DNA of 59,755 nucleotides from a virus: the IMG/VR virus record IMGVR_UViG_3300042924_007750, positions 1-59,755 of that record. One strand, given 5' to 3'. A program made the position numbers and the translations under genes. A model generated the notes under the pieces. It saw nothing but the letters and a program-made list of their open reading frames with translations. It did not search any database and was not told the DNA's origin. Below, in pieces: positions 1-8,895 of this stretch; the first letter of the stretch is position 1; each line of letters opens with the position of its first letter.

Positions 1-1107
1 AGTTTGAGTATTAGTTGGTGTTACACTCGCAGTTGGAGTATTAGTTGGTGTTTCTGACTCAGTTGGAGTATTAGTTGGTGTTTCCGTAGGAGTTTCAGTC
101 ACCGTTGGTGTTGGTGTTTCTGACTCAGTTGGAGTATTAGTTGGTGTTTCCGTAGGAGTTTCAGTCACCGTTGGTGTTGGTGTTTCTGACTCAGTTGGAG
201 TATTAGTTGGTGTTTCAGAATTGGTAGGTGTATTTGTAGGTGTTTCAGTTGGAGTTGGAGTTTGAGTTTCAGTTGCGGTCGGTGTGATTCCTGGGGTTGC
301 AGTTGTGCTCGGTGTCGGAGTTTCAGTAATGGTTGGTGTTGGTGTCCCAGTTGGTGTTACTGTGGGGGTTTGGGTTGGACAAACGGTCAAAGAAGGTTCA
401 TTGGTAAAACAATCATCACAATTACCAAATGGACCACTAGTTAAATCAGAAATTACCCAAGTGTAGTCACTAAAAATATCAGAAGGTGAAATTATTGTGT
501 AACATCCATTGTTCGGATTTAGTCCGCCAGGGGAGGATAATACCACACTACGAATTTCTGTTTCCTGCCAACTTAAATCGGTGAAGGAGGTAATTCGCCA
601 AACATCTGCAGCATTACAACAATTTCGTATAAAATACGTATAAATAACTGGTGTTTCAGTAGGAGTTGGTGTTGGAGTTGATGTTGGAGTATCAGTTGGT
701 GTTTCAGTATTTGTTGGAGTTGGTGTTTCAGTAGGTGTAGATGTTGGAGTGTCAGTGGGTGTCTCAGTATTGGTTGGAGTTGGTGTTTCTGTTGGCGTTT
801 CAGTAGGTGTTCCAGAATTGGTTGGAGTTGGCGTTGCAGTTAATGTTGGCGTTGATGTTAAAGATGCTGTGGGTGAATTACTGGGTGTGGGAGAAGGAGG
901 AATAAGAAACGGAAAATTTCCTAAATCATCAATGGTTATTATGCTTGATGTTGCAGTAGCAAAAGTTCCTGTTATTAACCAAATATTAAGAGAAACATTG
1001 GGTTCAATTACTGTGTCATAAACCCAAATTTGGTTTGAACACTCTTGGTATGAAAACACACCTTTAGAGTTGGTTGTGTTGGTTAAAACATATTTTTTAC
1101 AAGCCAT
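1..1107 (-). CDS. Thr/Pro-repeat virion fibre-like protein (3' part outside window)
   Basis: An open minus-strand frame begins at ATG 1107 ([10 protein letters not shown]) and runs without a stop to position 1, so the C-terminus is missing. Layout: an N-terminal domain of about 75 residues, a Thr/Pro string, a Cys-containing small domain (NCCNAADVW ... GCYTI ... NCDDCFTNE), then a second, longer Thr/Pro string of [11 protein letters not shown] type. This is a beads-on-a-string plan, with mucin-like linkers suited to O-glycosylation or to an extended rod. It has no recognised enzymatic motif. It lies downstream of three other fibre-like genes on the same strand. A variant of the late-promoter motif (TATTTACT) lies at about 1125-1132. 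Virion adhesin or fibre is inferred from layout and neighbours. The string contains perfect 66-bp DNA repeats. Confidence 0.75.
   Translation of the reverse strand, partial: MACKKYVLTNTTNSKGVFSYQECSNQIWVYDTVIEPNVSLNIWLITGTFATATSSIITIDDLGNFPFLIPPSPTPSNSPTASLTSTPTLTATPTPTNSGTPTETPTETPTPTNTETPTDTPTSTPTETPTPTNTETPTDTPTSTPTPTPTETPVIYTYFIRNCCNAADVWRITSFTDLSWQETEIRSVVLSSPGGLNPNNGCYTIISPSDIFSDYTWVISDLTSGPFGNCDDCFTNEPSLTVCPTQTPTVTPTGTPTPTITETPTPSTTATPGITPTATETQTPTPTETPTNTPTNSETPTNTPTESETPTPTVTETPTETPTNTPTESETPTPTVTETPTETPTNTPTESETPTNTPTASVTPTNTQT
55..252. repeat. Tandem 66-bp repeat inside a Thr/Pro string
   Basis: Two adjacent, apparently identical 66-bp units (55-120 and 121-186) and the start of a third (from 187) encode 22-residue blocks of the Thr/Pro string on the minus strand. 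The period is a multiple of three, so gain or loss of units keeps the frame. More degenerate PT-coding repeats fill 1-370 and 650-860. Confidence 0.85.
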
Positions 1108-1154
1108 TACTGATGATTATAAAAGTAAATATCTAAGATTATTTATTATTCTGA

Positions 1155-1721
1155 CTAACAGGTGCCTGTATTGATAATTAATGTACCACTAATTTGTATT
1201 ATTTTTACCCCATCTGAAATTGTGAAGTTTGCTCCAACTGGTGGTATTGAAAATTCTCGGTTACCATAAACATGGTCTCCAACTGTTAATTGGCGAAATG
1301 GCTTTGCGGAATAAACAGTAACATTTGCAGGAAATCCTCCGAATTGATTGATAGACTGGCACACATCCTGGTAATATCCACCAGTTCTTAAATTTTGCAC
1401 ATAATAAGGTGATGGTGTAGTTGACGGAGTTGTTGTGTTAGTGGGTGTTGGTGTTTGTGTTGTGGGTGTCGAAGTTAAACTAACTGTGGGAGTAACTGTT
1501 GGTGTAATACTTGGCGTTGGTGTTGAAGAAGGGCAAAGTCCAATATCAACAATATCCAAAGGTGCTCCATAGGGCTCCACAGTTATTGATTCTGCACAGA
1601 TGTTTTCAGAAAATAAAGGAACAATTTTAGTTATACTCACACTACCAGTGCAACCAGTCCATTTATAATAACCATCTTGGATGGAATTAAAATTGGTTAT
1701 TCTGTAGTATAAACAAGACAT
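1155..1721 (-). CDS. Small virion-like protein with central Thr/Pro linker
   Basis: A 188-residue protein starting at ATG 1721. Residues about 1-62 form a small Cys-containing domain, about 63-105 a Thr/Pro/Ser linker (TPTPSITPTVTPTV ... TPTPTNTTTP), and the rest a C-terminal beta-rich domain (YSAKPFRQLTVGDHVYGN ... IIQISGTLIINTGTC). It repeats the domain-linker-domain plan of the flanking genes. No enzyme motif is visible. It is in line with the other fibre-like genes on this strand with short gaps (47 bp and 35 bp). A small fibre, fibre-tip or decoration protein is an inference from composition and context. Confidence 0.7.
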   Translation of the reverse strand: MSCLYYRITNFNSIQDGYYKWTGCTGSVSITKIVPLFSENICAESITVEPYGAPLDIVDIGLCPSSTPTPSITPTVTPTVSLTSTPTTQTPTPTNTTTPSTTPSPYYVQNLRTGGYYQDVCQSINQFGGFPANVTVYSAKPFRQLTVGDHVYGNREFSIPPVGANFTISDGVKIIQISGTLIINTGTC

Positions 1722-1756
1722 GTAGAGTTGATTGATAAAGTGAATTCAAAAATTTT

Positions 1757-2326
1757 TTAAACTTGTGTGACCGTAACGATTACTGAAGGAATGGCCGGTC
1801 TAGTTGGATTTGCTTGAGCAATATCGTATGCAAACCCTAATCTAATATCACTAACCCTAAATTTTAATTCCATGTAATCACCAGCGTTTAGTGGCTCAAC
1901 AAAATTCCAAGCAGCCACACTCCTTCCATTGTTGGAATTACCAACAACTTGTGTATTCGAATTATCAACATTATTACCATTTACCGCTAACCAAATATCC
2001 ATAGTTTGTGCAGAACCTCCTCCAGTTGATTCTATTTGACAAGAAAATTGTAAATTATATGTTCCCGCACTTGCAACTACAAATCTTGTATCGGCTGAAA
2101 CTATTACCCCATTTCCCGATGTTTGTGTTGCGGCACTCATTGAATACGCGGTTGTGGTACTATTAACATATTGACTTTGCGTTGAAATAAAAGAACCCCA
2201 AAGTCCGTTTGTATTCAAGTTACTATTTTTTATTCGATATGTAACGCCATTCTGCGCGACAGCAAATTCAGCATTTGAAGTTAAGCCTGTTATTTCAGGT
2301 AACTCGGATATTGGTAAATCTGACAT
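1757..2326 (-). CDS. Tail fibre-like protein with C1q/TNF-like jelly-roll C-terminus
   Basis: A 189-residue protein. The N-terminus (SDLPISELPEITGLTSNAEF) has the ISELP...T...EFAV pattern common at the N-termini of phage tail fibre proteins. From about residue 55 the beta-rich sequence (VSADTRFVVASAGTYNLQFS, then DIWLAVNGNNV, then AGDYMELKFRVSD) resembles the C1q/TNF-like jelly-roll heads of phage fibres and BclA-type proteins, which form trimers. It has no Thr/Pro string, unlike its neighbours. Its start lies 8 bp from the end of the 906-residue fibre gene, which suggests co-transcription. Receptor-binding head or collar is inferred; the fold call needs a structure prediction. Confidence 0.65.
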   Translation of the reverse strand: MSDLPISELPEITGLTSNAEFAVAQNGVTYRIKNSNLNTNGLWGSFISTQSQYVNSTTTAYSMSAATQTSGNGVIVSADTRFVVASAGTYNLQFSCQIESTGGGSAQTMDIWLAVNGNNVDNSNTQVVGNSNNGRSVAAWNFVEPLNAGDYMELKFRVSDIRLGFAYDIAQANPTRPAIPSVIVTVTQV

Positions 2327-2333
2327 GGTTTTT

Positions 2334-5054
2334 TTATGTTAATATAATTTTAGAGCCGTCTTCTTGTAATAAATAGAATCCGTCTTCTTGTAATAAATAG
2401 TATATTGGCGTTGAAGTTGGAGTTGGAGTATATGTTGAAGTTGGAGTTGGAGTATATGTTGAAGTTGGAGTTGATGTATACGTTGGGGTTGGCGTAGGTG
2501 TTTCAGTTTCAGTAGGAGTCTGAGTTGGAGTTTCCGTATTTGTTGGGGTTAATGTGGGAGTTTGAGTATTAGTTACACTTGAAGTTGGTGTTTCAGTATT
2601 TGTTGGGGTTGGTGTATTTGTTGGCGTTTCACTTGGCGTATTAGTAGGTGTCTCAGACGGAGTATTTGTTGGAGTACCTGTTGGAGTTTCAGATGGGGTT
2701 GGTGTAGGAGTCTCAGTCTGAGTTGGAGTATTTGTTGGCGTTTCAGTTGGTGTTTCTGTTGGTGTATTTGTTGGAGTTTCCGTATTAGTCGGAGTATTAG
2801 TTGGTGTTGAAGTTGCGGTTTCCGTAGGTGTATTTGTAGGTGTTTGGGATGGGGTATTTGTAGGGGTGCTTGTAGGTGTCTCAGACGGGGTATTTGTCGG
2901 AGTTTCAGTATTAGTAGGGGTGTTGGTGGGTGTTTCTGTTGGAGTTTCTGTTGGTGTGTTTGTAGGAGTTTCCGTATTTGTTGGGGTATTAGTTGGTGTT
3001 TCAGTTGGTGTTGGAGTTTGAATTTCAGTTGCAGTCGGGGTCAATCCAATTGTTGCTGTTGGACTTGGTGTTACTGTTGAAGTTGGCGTATTAGTTGGTG
3101 TCTCCGTTGTTGTGGGAGTGTTGGTTGGAGTTTGAGTATTAGTCGGAGTAACCGTAGGTGTAACTGTTGTACTTGGTGTGGGAGGAATTATAATAAAACA
3201 ATCAGGACAATCTGGGTCCAACAAGTTGTATTTGTTTTTGAGTATTCTAAAATTGTGTTTTACCTCAGAAGCATCCAAGGGTTCAACATACATTCTAAAA
3301 GCACTAATTTCACCAATAAAACTTCCCCCAAAAACTTCCTCTAGAAATATGTTTGTTGTTAGTCCGGAATAAATTGTATTATCTAAATCTTCGGTTGTTA
3401 AACATTCTGGGTCTTGCTGGTAAGTCATACCAGAAAGTTCGGCAGGACAGGTTCCCGATAATGTTAAATTATCTTTTAATCCTTGGGTACCACCCCCAAC
3501 TGAAATATTAAATGGGACACCCACTTGACGTTCTTTGAACGTATTCAAAGGTCGGGGTATAATTTCCTCGAAATCTTCGCAGACCATAAAGAGTTGTCCA
3601 TTAACAAAAATCTTCAGAGTTCCTTTTCTAAAGTTTTTCTGTTCAAGCCACAAATCAGTAATTTTGACCTCAGTTGTTTTGGCTGGTGTGTATCCAGAAT
3701 ATCCTTCAGCGTGAGTGATTGGAGGCATAACCAAACTTACGCTGTTGTTAGCTGGAGTGGCAGTGAATATTGGGAATTCTACCTGGCCTAGACCCCCCAG
3801 ATAAAAAAGGTCGCCACAATCAAAATATACATCCCTTTCAAATACAGCATCAATTTGTACCCAGTGTTCTATTTCAGGATAAAGTGTGTTGACACAACTA
3901 TCAAAAATCCCTTTAGTTGAACACCACTCAACAGTTGTAACTCCAGTAACATAACTCGTTCCTGTTAAACAAGTTCCTGATGGCACACAACTTCCAGTGA
4001 TAAGATATTCTTTTACGCATACTCTGGGATTTCCAGTATCTCCGCTAAATCTTATGGACATCGCATTTGACACACCGTCATATAATGGGTCTAAATCCGG
4101 CACAGAAACAGAACTCGCGCAACTACAAGAACATTCGCATGCACAACTATTAACTGTCGTTCCAGTTGGTTGGTAAACAGAAATACAATCAGCACCAGTC
4201 CCCCCCGTTTTAGTACAACCACAAGTATGCATGCACGTAAGTCCTGAAGTTACTCGAGTATATCCACTGTCAGATTCAGGACTCCCACTTGCGTGGTGAT
4301 AAAATTTATTTTCGGCACGAGAACCCATAAAGAAAAACGTTCCCTTGTTATCTGGGTACCTAGCATTTAATCCAACATTTGTATCACCAGTAAATTGGTA
4401 TTTGAGAAGCATCTCTACTGACCATCCTTGACTTACTCTTGTCGGGAATACTTCATAATCATAACCTTGAAGTTTGTAGAAACCCTGGTAAAAACCCCCA
4501 TTTAACTTAGCAACCGTTCCGATATCCCCTCCGGCATTAACATAAGACAAACCATAAGAATATGAGTCGTCGTTCCATAATCTATTTGTTGGTGTTGTGT
4601 TACCAGAAATTGGGTGCATCTTGAACCTGCGGTCATAAACATATCTGTTATATGTCTGTGCGGTTGTGGTATACAATCCAGTGTACGCTGTCATTGTAAT
4701 CCCAGACAATTCGGTTGTCAAACCATTATCAATTCCAGTTAAACCAACATCACAAATTTCGGTGGTAACAGGGCAAAAATTTGGGTCAATATCGTCTGGG
4801 TTATAATAGTTCTCAGAAACAACAGTATCATAAAGAAACTCGTTGACCAAAGGGGAGATTGTTGTTCCTGTTGAATTAAAGTCAAACTTGAATGGCATTT
4901 TATTACCATCATCCTCGGCAATCAATAAAGGTGAGAAAATAACCTCTTGGTTAAAATCTCTAGCGTCGTCAGCCAAACAGAAATCTAAAATTTCGTTGAC
5001 TGGTTTTAGACCAATTTTCCTATAATTGTATTGATTGATATTTTGGTATGCCAT
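2334..5054 (-). CDS. Large fibre/adhesin with lectin-like domain and long Thr/Pro string
   Basis: A 906-residue protein starting at ATG 5054, 8 nt from a TATTTATC element. Residues about 1-630 are globular and rich in Gly/Thr/Cys; stretches such as [27 protein letters not shown] and [12 protein letters not shown] followed by [12 protein letters not shown] are typical of LamG/concanavalin-like beta-sandwich domains. A cluster of Cys residues ([12 protein letters not shown] ... [11 protein letters not shown]) interrupts the sandwich. Residues about 640-880 are almost pure Thr/Pro/Glu/Asn strings. The C-terminus has two copies of YLLQEDG, a motif seen at the ends of phage tail proteins. A host-binding long fibre or adhesin is the best reading. 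Confidence 0.75.
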   Translation of the reverse strand: MAYQNINQYNYRKIGLKPVNEILDFCLADDARDFNQEVIFSPLLIAEDDGNKMPFKFDFNSTGTTISPLVNEFLYDTVVSENYYNPDDIDPNFCPVTTEICDVGLTGIDNGLTTELSGITMTAYTGLYTTTAQTYNRYVYDRRFKMHPISGNTTPTNRLWNDDSYSYGLSYVNAGGDIGTVAKLNGGFYQGFYKLQGYDYEVFPTRVSQGWSVEMLLKYQFTGDTNVGLNARYPDNKGTFFFMGSRAENKFYHHASGSPESDSGYTRVTSGLTCMHTCGCTKTGGTGADCISVYQPTGTTVNSCACECSCSCASSVSVPDLDPLYDGVSNAMSIRFSGDTGNPRVCVKEYLITGSCVPSGTCLTGTSYVTGVTTVEWCSTKGIFDSCVNTLYPEIEHWVQIDAVFERDVYFDCGDLFYLGGLGQVEFPIFTATPANNSVSLVMPPITHAEGYSGYTPAKTTEVKITDLWLEQKNFRKGTLKIFVNGQLFMVCEDFEEIIPRPLNTFKERQVGVPFNISVGGGTQGLKDNLTLSGTCPAELSGMTYQQDPECLTTEDLDNTIYSGLTTNIFLEEVFGGSFIGEISAFRMYVEPLDASEVKHNFRILKNKYNLLDPDCPDCFIIIPPTPSTTVTPTVTPTNTQTPTNTPTTTETPTNTPTSTVTPSPTATIGLTPTATEIQTPTPTETPTNTPTNTETPTNTPTETPTETPTNTPTNTETPTNTPSETPTSTPTNTPSQTPTNTPTETATSTPTNTPTNTETPTNTPTETPTETPTNTPTQTETPTPTPSETPTGTPTNTPSETPTNTPSETPTNTPTPTNTETPTSSVTNTQTPTLTPTNTETPTQTPTETETPTPTPTYTSTPTSTYTPTPTSTYTPTPTSTPIYYLLQEDGFYLLQEDGSKIILT

Positions 5055-5062
5055 AAGTTATA

Positions 5063-5072
5063 GATAAATACC
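5063..5072 (-). promoter_or_regulatory. Late-promoter-like element GGTATTTATC
   Basis: Reads GGTATTTATC on the minus strand, 8 nt before ATG 5054 of the large fibre gene. It is half of a divergent pair with the plus-strand element at 5083-5092. Confidence 0.6.
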
Positions 5073-5082
5073 TTTCTTTTGA

Positions 5083-5092
5083 GTATTTATAG
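5083..5092 (+). promoter_or_regulatory. Late-promoter-like element GTATTTATAG
   Basis: TATTTATA at 5084-5091, 11 nt before ATG 5103. It argues for ATG 5103 rather than an upstream TTG at 5079 as the start of the next gene, because the TTG start would put the element inside the coding region. Confidence 0.6.
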
Positions 5093-5102
5093 TAAAAAAA
5101 CT

Positions 5103-5864
5103 ATGCTGAAATTGAATGAGGAATATTTCGGTTCTAACTACTACTTCCTTCTTAGAGAAAAAAAGGATGGGGGACACCTATGGTTTTCTGTGGCTAACAC
5201 TATCACTGAGGCCAGAAAAAACGATGAATACATCAAAGTTCCCAAAGAAAAAATTGAAGCATTGAAAAGCCATCTTGAAAAGATTGTAAAATCAAAAAAG
5301 AAAAAATCAGCAAAAGAAGTAAAAGGTGAGGTTGAAGAAATTGTAAATTCAGACGGAACCCTTTCAACTTCGAATGTACCTATTCTTGACCCCAAGGTTA
5401 CTCCTCGTAAAACCATGGACCAAACAGTTCAAGCCACAACTCAACCAGGAAACTATCTTGCGTGGTCTTATAGAGGTGGTAGAACTTACTATTCTGAGTC
5501 TGAGATGAAGGAAGAAGATATGTCAGGCGCTTTTGGTTATGAAGAAACTAAAGATTTATCACCTGAAGACACAATAGAAAAGCTTGATGATATGGGTGTA
5601 GATAACCCAGTAGAAAGAGCTATGGAATTTGGAAAAGACCCAAAAATTTCTCAGGATAAAAAAAAGAAAGGAAGTGACATGAGAATTCGTCTTCAAGAGA
5701 AAGACGCTCTAAAAAAACTTCAAAAGGAACAAATGTCAAAAATTATTGAGGATTTGTTGCTCCTGAAAAAAAAGAAAAAAGATTTCGTTAATAAGAAAAA
5801 AAACATTGAGGTTTTATCCAAAGGTGAAATTATAGATTTAATCAAATCAAAACGTGAACAGTAA
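5103..5864 (+). CDS. Lysine-rich phage protein of unknown function
   Basis: A 253-residue, very Lys-rich protein; the start is taken at ATG 5103 (MLKLNEEYFGSNY) because a TATTTATAG element sits just upstream. The C-terminal third is strongly charged and predicted helical, with poly-Lys runs (LLLLKKKKKDFVNKKKN), as in nucleic-acid-contacting or coiled proteins. Nothing catalytic is visible. The stop overlaps the next gene by 11 bp. It opens a run of five small plus-strand genes that follow the fibre genes divergently and carry a late-type promoter, so a virion or assembly role is likely but not shown. Confidence 0.7.
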   Translation: MLKLNEEYFGSNYYFLLREKKDGGHLWFSVANTITEARKNDEYIKVPKEKIEALKSHLEKIVKSKKKKSAKEVKGEVEEIVNSDGTLSTSNVPILDPKVTPRKTMDQTVQATTQPGNYLAWSYRGGRTYYSESEMKEEDMSGAFGYEETKDLSPEDTIEKLDDMGVDNPVERAMEFGKDPKISQDKKKKGSDMRIRLQEKDALKKLQKEQMSKIIEDLLLLKKKKKDFVNKKKNIEVLSKGEIIDLIKSKREQ

Positions 5865-6342
5865 ATTATACGATACAAGTATTGGTGAGGTGTTGATACC
5901 TAAGCAAATCAAGCAACACCTTAGAAATTCTTTTGCCCAAGCGCAAGGTGCTAATCAAAACACTGAAGGGTTTAGGAGAAACCAGGAACTGCAGTCCCAA
6001 GAAAAAATTACATACAAACAACTCAAAAGAATTAAAAACTTTTTTGACACTTTTAAAGGCGAGCCAACAGACATAACGTTCATTTTAAATGGCGGAGTCT
6101 TGATGAGAAACTGGGTCAATAATACTCTCACTAACATGAGAAACAATACTCAAACAAACCAACAAGACACTCGTCCAGAAGACCCAACAATTACTTCTAA
6201 CGACCTCAAAACAAATGTCAAAGACTTAGCCAGACCTTCGCAACAACACAAAAGAACAACTCAAAGGCATGCAACAGCAACTTATGAACAAACAGTTGTG
6301 GAGAGTTTAAGAAGGATAAACGATTTAATTTCTAAAATTTAA
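5854..6342 (+). CDS. Hypothetical phage protein, Gln/Asn/Thr-rich
   Basis: A 162-residue protein starting at GTG 5854, which overlaps the preceding stop by 11 bp; no early in-frame ATG is present. The N-terminal half is helical and contains EKITYKQLKRIKNFFDTF followed by ILNGGVLMRNWVN. The C-terminal half is a low-complexity Asn/Gln/Thr region ending in a helix (ESLRRINDLISKI). I recognise no family. The coupled arrangement with its neighbours suggests one operon. Confidence 0.6.
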   Translation: MNSKLYDTSIGEVLIPKQIKQHLRNSFAQAQGANQNTEGFRRNQELQSQEKITYKQLKRIKNFFDTFKGEPTDITFILNGGVLMRNWVNNTLTNMRNNTQTNQQDTRPEDPTITSNDLKTNVKDLARPSQQHKRTTQRHATATYEQTVVESLRRINDLISKI

Positions 6343-6343
6343 C

Positions 6344-6649
6344 ATGGCAAACAATCCTAAGGTTTACGAACCACTTGATTTAGCGCAAAGCGAACAAAAT
6401 AATTTGACAGCAATAGCTGACATCGAGAGAAAAAGGTTAATCACCAGAAATGATTTTCAACAAGGGGCTGATGAATATGGTGTAACTAATTCCCAAGCAT
6501 TAGCTGATGGTGATGACATGGGTAGAGGCACTGGTGTCTATTTGGATGTATACAACGATACTGCAGGAACCTCCCTTGATGTTGCTGAAAGAAAAGACGA
6601 CATCAAAATCAACAAATACAATAGATTTAAAACCTATCCAAACTTCTAA
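6344..6649 (+). CDS. Small hypothetical phage protein
   Basis: A 101-residue protein, charged and without membrane segments; ATG 6344 is 2 bp after the previous stop. It contains a helical N-terminal half (LAQSEQNNLTAIADIERKRL) and a Gly/Asp-rich middle (ADGDDMGRGTGVYLDVYND). Its TAA stop overlaps the next ATG by one base (TAATG), a sign of translational coupling. Function unknown. Confidence 0.6.
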   Translation: MANNPKVYEPLDLAQSEQNNLTAIADIERKRLITRNDFQQGADEYGVTNSQALADGDDMGRGTGVYLDVYNDTAGTSLDVAERKDDIKINKYNRFKTYPNF

Positions 6650-7029
6650 TGAAACTCACCGAAGTCTTTAAGAATTTAATTACTGAAATCGCATCTGTCG
6701 ACTCGGTAAGAAAATCTATTGAGGACAAACAAAAAATAATCATGTATTATGACGGTGATGAACCCGGAGGTAAAGGTCTCCGATTGATTGAACCAGTAGC
6801 TTTGGGTAGAAGTAAAAAAGGGAATCTAGTTGTACGTGCTTGGGACGAAGAAGGTGCTTCGCACCGTGGTTACTTGGGTACAAGGCCAATGCCAGGTTGG
6901 AGATTATTCAAACTGGATAAAATTGTTTCTTACAAACCATCCGGAGAAAATTTTGATACTCCAAGACCAAATTTTAATCCAAATGGTGACAAAGACATGA
7001 CAAGCATTATTATTATAGCAAAATTCTAA
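6649..7029 (+). CDS. WYL-like domain protein with short leader
   Basis: A 126-residue protein. Residues about 29-105 have the WYL-domain layout: IIMYYDGDEPGGKGLRLIEP, then VALGRSKKGNLVVRAWDEEG, then GWRLFKLDKIVSY. WYL domains are small SH3-like ligand-sensing modules, usually fused to a helix-turn-helix in bacterial regulators; here there is no helix-turn-helix. The N-terminus (MKLTEVFKNLITE) resembles T4 capsid-targeting leaders and holds an I-T-E tripeptide at residues 11-13. A stand-alone WYL-like protein, possibly virion-packaged, is an inference. Confidence 0.55.
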   Translation: MKLTEVFKNLITEIASVDSVRKSIEDKQKIIMYYDGDEPGGKGLRLIEPVALGRSKKGNLVVRAWDEEGASHRGYLGTRPMPGWRLFKLDKIVSYKPSGENFDTPRPNFNPNGDKDMTSIIIIAKF

Positions 7030-7032
7030 GTT

Positions 7033-7617
7033 ATGGACTTACAAAAAATTATGATGTCAAAAGCCATTATGGACAGACTTAACCAAATGGGCGACGGAAC
7101 TACACCAAAAGTTAAAAGTAATCCAGTAATGGAAAATTTTGATTTGCCAAATGCTAAGTATAATATTCCGCAAGATATGTTGGGTGAAAGTCCAAGAGCG
7201 GCACAATTTGCGCAACAACCTGTTGCGCCATCAAGTCAGTTTATGAACAAACCATATCCAGCAGCTTCGTCAGATGCAATCAAAAACTCAAGATTACCAG
7301 ATGCAATCAAAAAACTTATGATTGAACACCCAATCGAACAACCAACATCTATGGGAGGTTCGGTAACTTTATCTGATGAGTTGGTCGAAAGAGCATCCAG
7401 ACTTATGGGTCAAAACAAAAAACCTGTTGTGGAACAAGCCACAGTTCAATATGATTCTGATAATTTGAAAAATGTTCTCAAAGAGGTTGTAAAAGAGGTA
7501 TTATCTGAAAATGGTTTAATTGTTGAAAACGTGGAAAAGTCAAATGACAATTTTAGATTCCAAGTAGGCAAACACATTTTTGAAGGAAAACTTACAAAAG
7601 TTAAAAAGTTGTCTTAG
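7033..7617 (+). CDS. Hypothetical phage protein with helical C-terminus
   Basis: A 194-residue protein. The first 130 residues are Pro/Asn/Gln/Met-rich and look disordered, with two similar short segments (SSDAIKNSRLPDAIKKLM). The C-terminal 60 residues hold an amphipathic helix (LKNVLKEVVKEVLSE) and a small beta segment (FRFQVGKHIFEGKLTKV). Similar tail sequences occur in small phage virion proteins, but I cannot name a family. Last gene before the sugar block. Confidence 0.6.
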   Translation: MDLQKIMMSKAIMDRLNQMGDGTTPKVKSNPVMENFDLPNAKYNIPQDMLGESPRAAQFAQQPVAPSSQFMNKPYPAASSDAIKNSRLPDAIKKLMIEHPIEQPTSMGGSVTLSDELVERASRLMGQNKKPVVEQATVQYDSDNLKNVLKEVVKEVLSENGLIVENVEKSNDNFRFQVGKHIFEGKLTKVKKLS

Positions 7618-7671
7618 TCGCTTTTCATTTGCCTTTTAAGTTCTTATATTTTAAGGACAAAAAATAGGTAA

Positions 7672-8886
7672 ATGTCAAAAATTAAAATATTAGTAGTTCC
7701 CTCAGATAGATTTGGTGTGGGAAAATTTCGTTCTATCGAACCCCATATATTCTTACAAAACAAATTTCCTGAAGATTTTCACGTGGAAATTGATTTGGAC
7801 CCACCAATGGACAATTTGGAATTTTTTAAACAATTTCAAATTGTTGTATACCATAGAAGTATCACTAACGATTTTGAAAAGTCGTTTGAGTTAGTGGAAA
7901 AACTTAAGACTGAAGGGATAGTCACCATTTGTGACATGGATGATTATTGGGCGCCCACTAAAGACCACCCTATTCATGACATTATCATGTTTAACAAAAT
8001 CAACGAAAAGATTGTTGCGAGCATTAAACAAGCTAATTATGTGACTACAACTACACCCTTGTTTGCTGATGAAATTAGAAAATACAATAAAAATGTATTT
8101 GTATTACCAAACGCAATTAATCCTGACGAATCTCAATTCAAGGAACCTATACTACCCTCTGATAAACTTAGAGTCGGGTGGTTAGGTGGTTCATCCCACT
8201 TAGGGGATTTGCAACTTCTCAACGGCTCTTTCGCAAAGCTCCACGATTATCACAAAGATTTGCAATTTGTAATCTGTGGATTTGATACTAGAGGAACCAT
8301 CACAGAAATTAATGGTCAAACTGGAGAACATAAGAAGAGACCTATTCGACCTGAAGAAACTGTTTGGGCTAGATATGAAGAAATTTTTACTCAAAACTAT
8401 AAGTTTGTAAGTCCAGAGTATGAAAAAGCGTTAAAAAAATATGCTCAAGAGGAATATCCAGAATTTGGAAATGAGTCCTACCGTAGAGTTTGGACATTGC
8501 CCGTGACCTCGTATGCTAAGAACTATGCAAAACTTGACGTATCTTTGGCGCCTATTAAAAATCACATGTTTAACAAAATGAAATCGCAATTAAAAGTTAT
8601 TGAAGCAGGTTTTTATAAAAAAGCTTTAATTGCTAGCGATTTAGGTCCTTACACAATCGATTTGAAGCATTGTTTGAAGCAAGGAGAATTCGTTGACGGA
8701 AATGCACTTTTGGTTGATGAAAATAGGAACCATGGTGATTGGGCTAAGTTTATTGTTAAGCTTCTCAAAAACCCAAACCTTGTAACGGACATGGGTGAAC
8801 GTCTTTATGAAACAGTAAGTAAGAAATATGATTTGAATATCGTAACTTTAGACCGTGCAGAATTCTACAAAAGTTTAATCAAATAA
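7672..8886 (+). CDS. GT-B glycosyltransferase (GT4-like)
   Basis: A 404-residue protein with the two-lobed GT-B layout. The N-terminal lobe opens with IKILVVPSDRFGVGKFRS and contains TICDMDDYWAP. The nucleotide-sugar lobe starts near LRVGWLGGSSHLGDL and ends with LKVIEAGFYKKALIASDLGP, which corresponds to the E-x7-E donor-binding region of GT4 enzymes. It would transfer a sugar from an activated donor in the cytoplasm; donor and acceptor cannot be read from sequence. First gene of the glycan block. A weak TATATTTT box at 7645-7652 and AGGT 5 nt before the ATG are the only start signals seen. Confidence 0.8.
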   Translation: MSKIKILVVPSDRFGVGKFRSIEPHIFLQNKFPEDFHVEIDLDPPMDNLEFFKQFQIVVYHRSITNDFEKSFELVEKLKTEGIVTICDMDDYWAPTKDHPIHDIIMFNKINEKIVASIKQANYVTTTTPLFADEIRKYNKNVFVLPNAINPDESQFKEPILPSDKLRVGWLGGSSHLGDLQLLNGSFAKLHDYHKDLQFVICGFDTRGTITEINGQTGEHKKRPIRPEETVWARYEEIFTQNYKFVSPEYEKALKKYAQEEYPEFGNESYRRVWTLPVTSYAKNYAKLDVSLAPIKNHMFNKMKSQLKVIEAGFYKKALIASDLGPYTIDLKHCLKQGEFVDGNALLVDENRNHGDWAKFIVKLLKNPNLVTDMGERLYETVSKKYDLNIVTLDRAEFYKSLIK

Positions 8887-8895
8887 TTATAAACC

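Noticed and set aside
1-370. Possible CRISPR-like array from the regular repeats
   Set aside because: The repeats are adjacent, codon-phased and encode Thr/Pro residues; there are no unique spacers or cas genes.
1-1020. Open frames on the plus strand with Val/Gly/Ser repeats, opposite the Thr/Pro genes
   Set aside because: They are mirror frames of the ACN/CCN repeats; starts and lengths are not conserved and the minus-strand frames have intact domains at both ends.
7645-7652. TATATTTT as a host-type promoter for the sugar block
   Set aside because: The only TTTG upstream is 13 bp away instead of about 19, and the box lacks the final G; kept only as a weak possibility.
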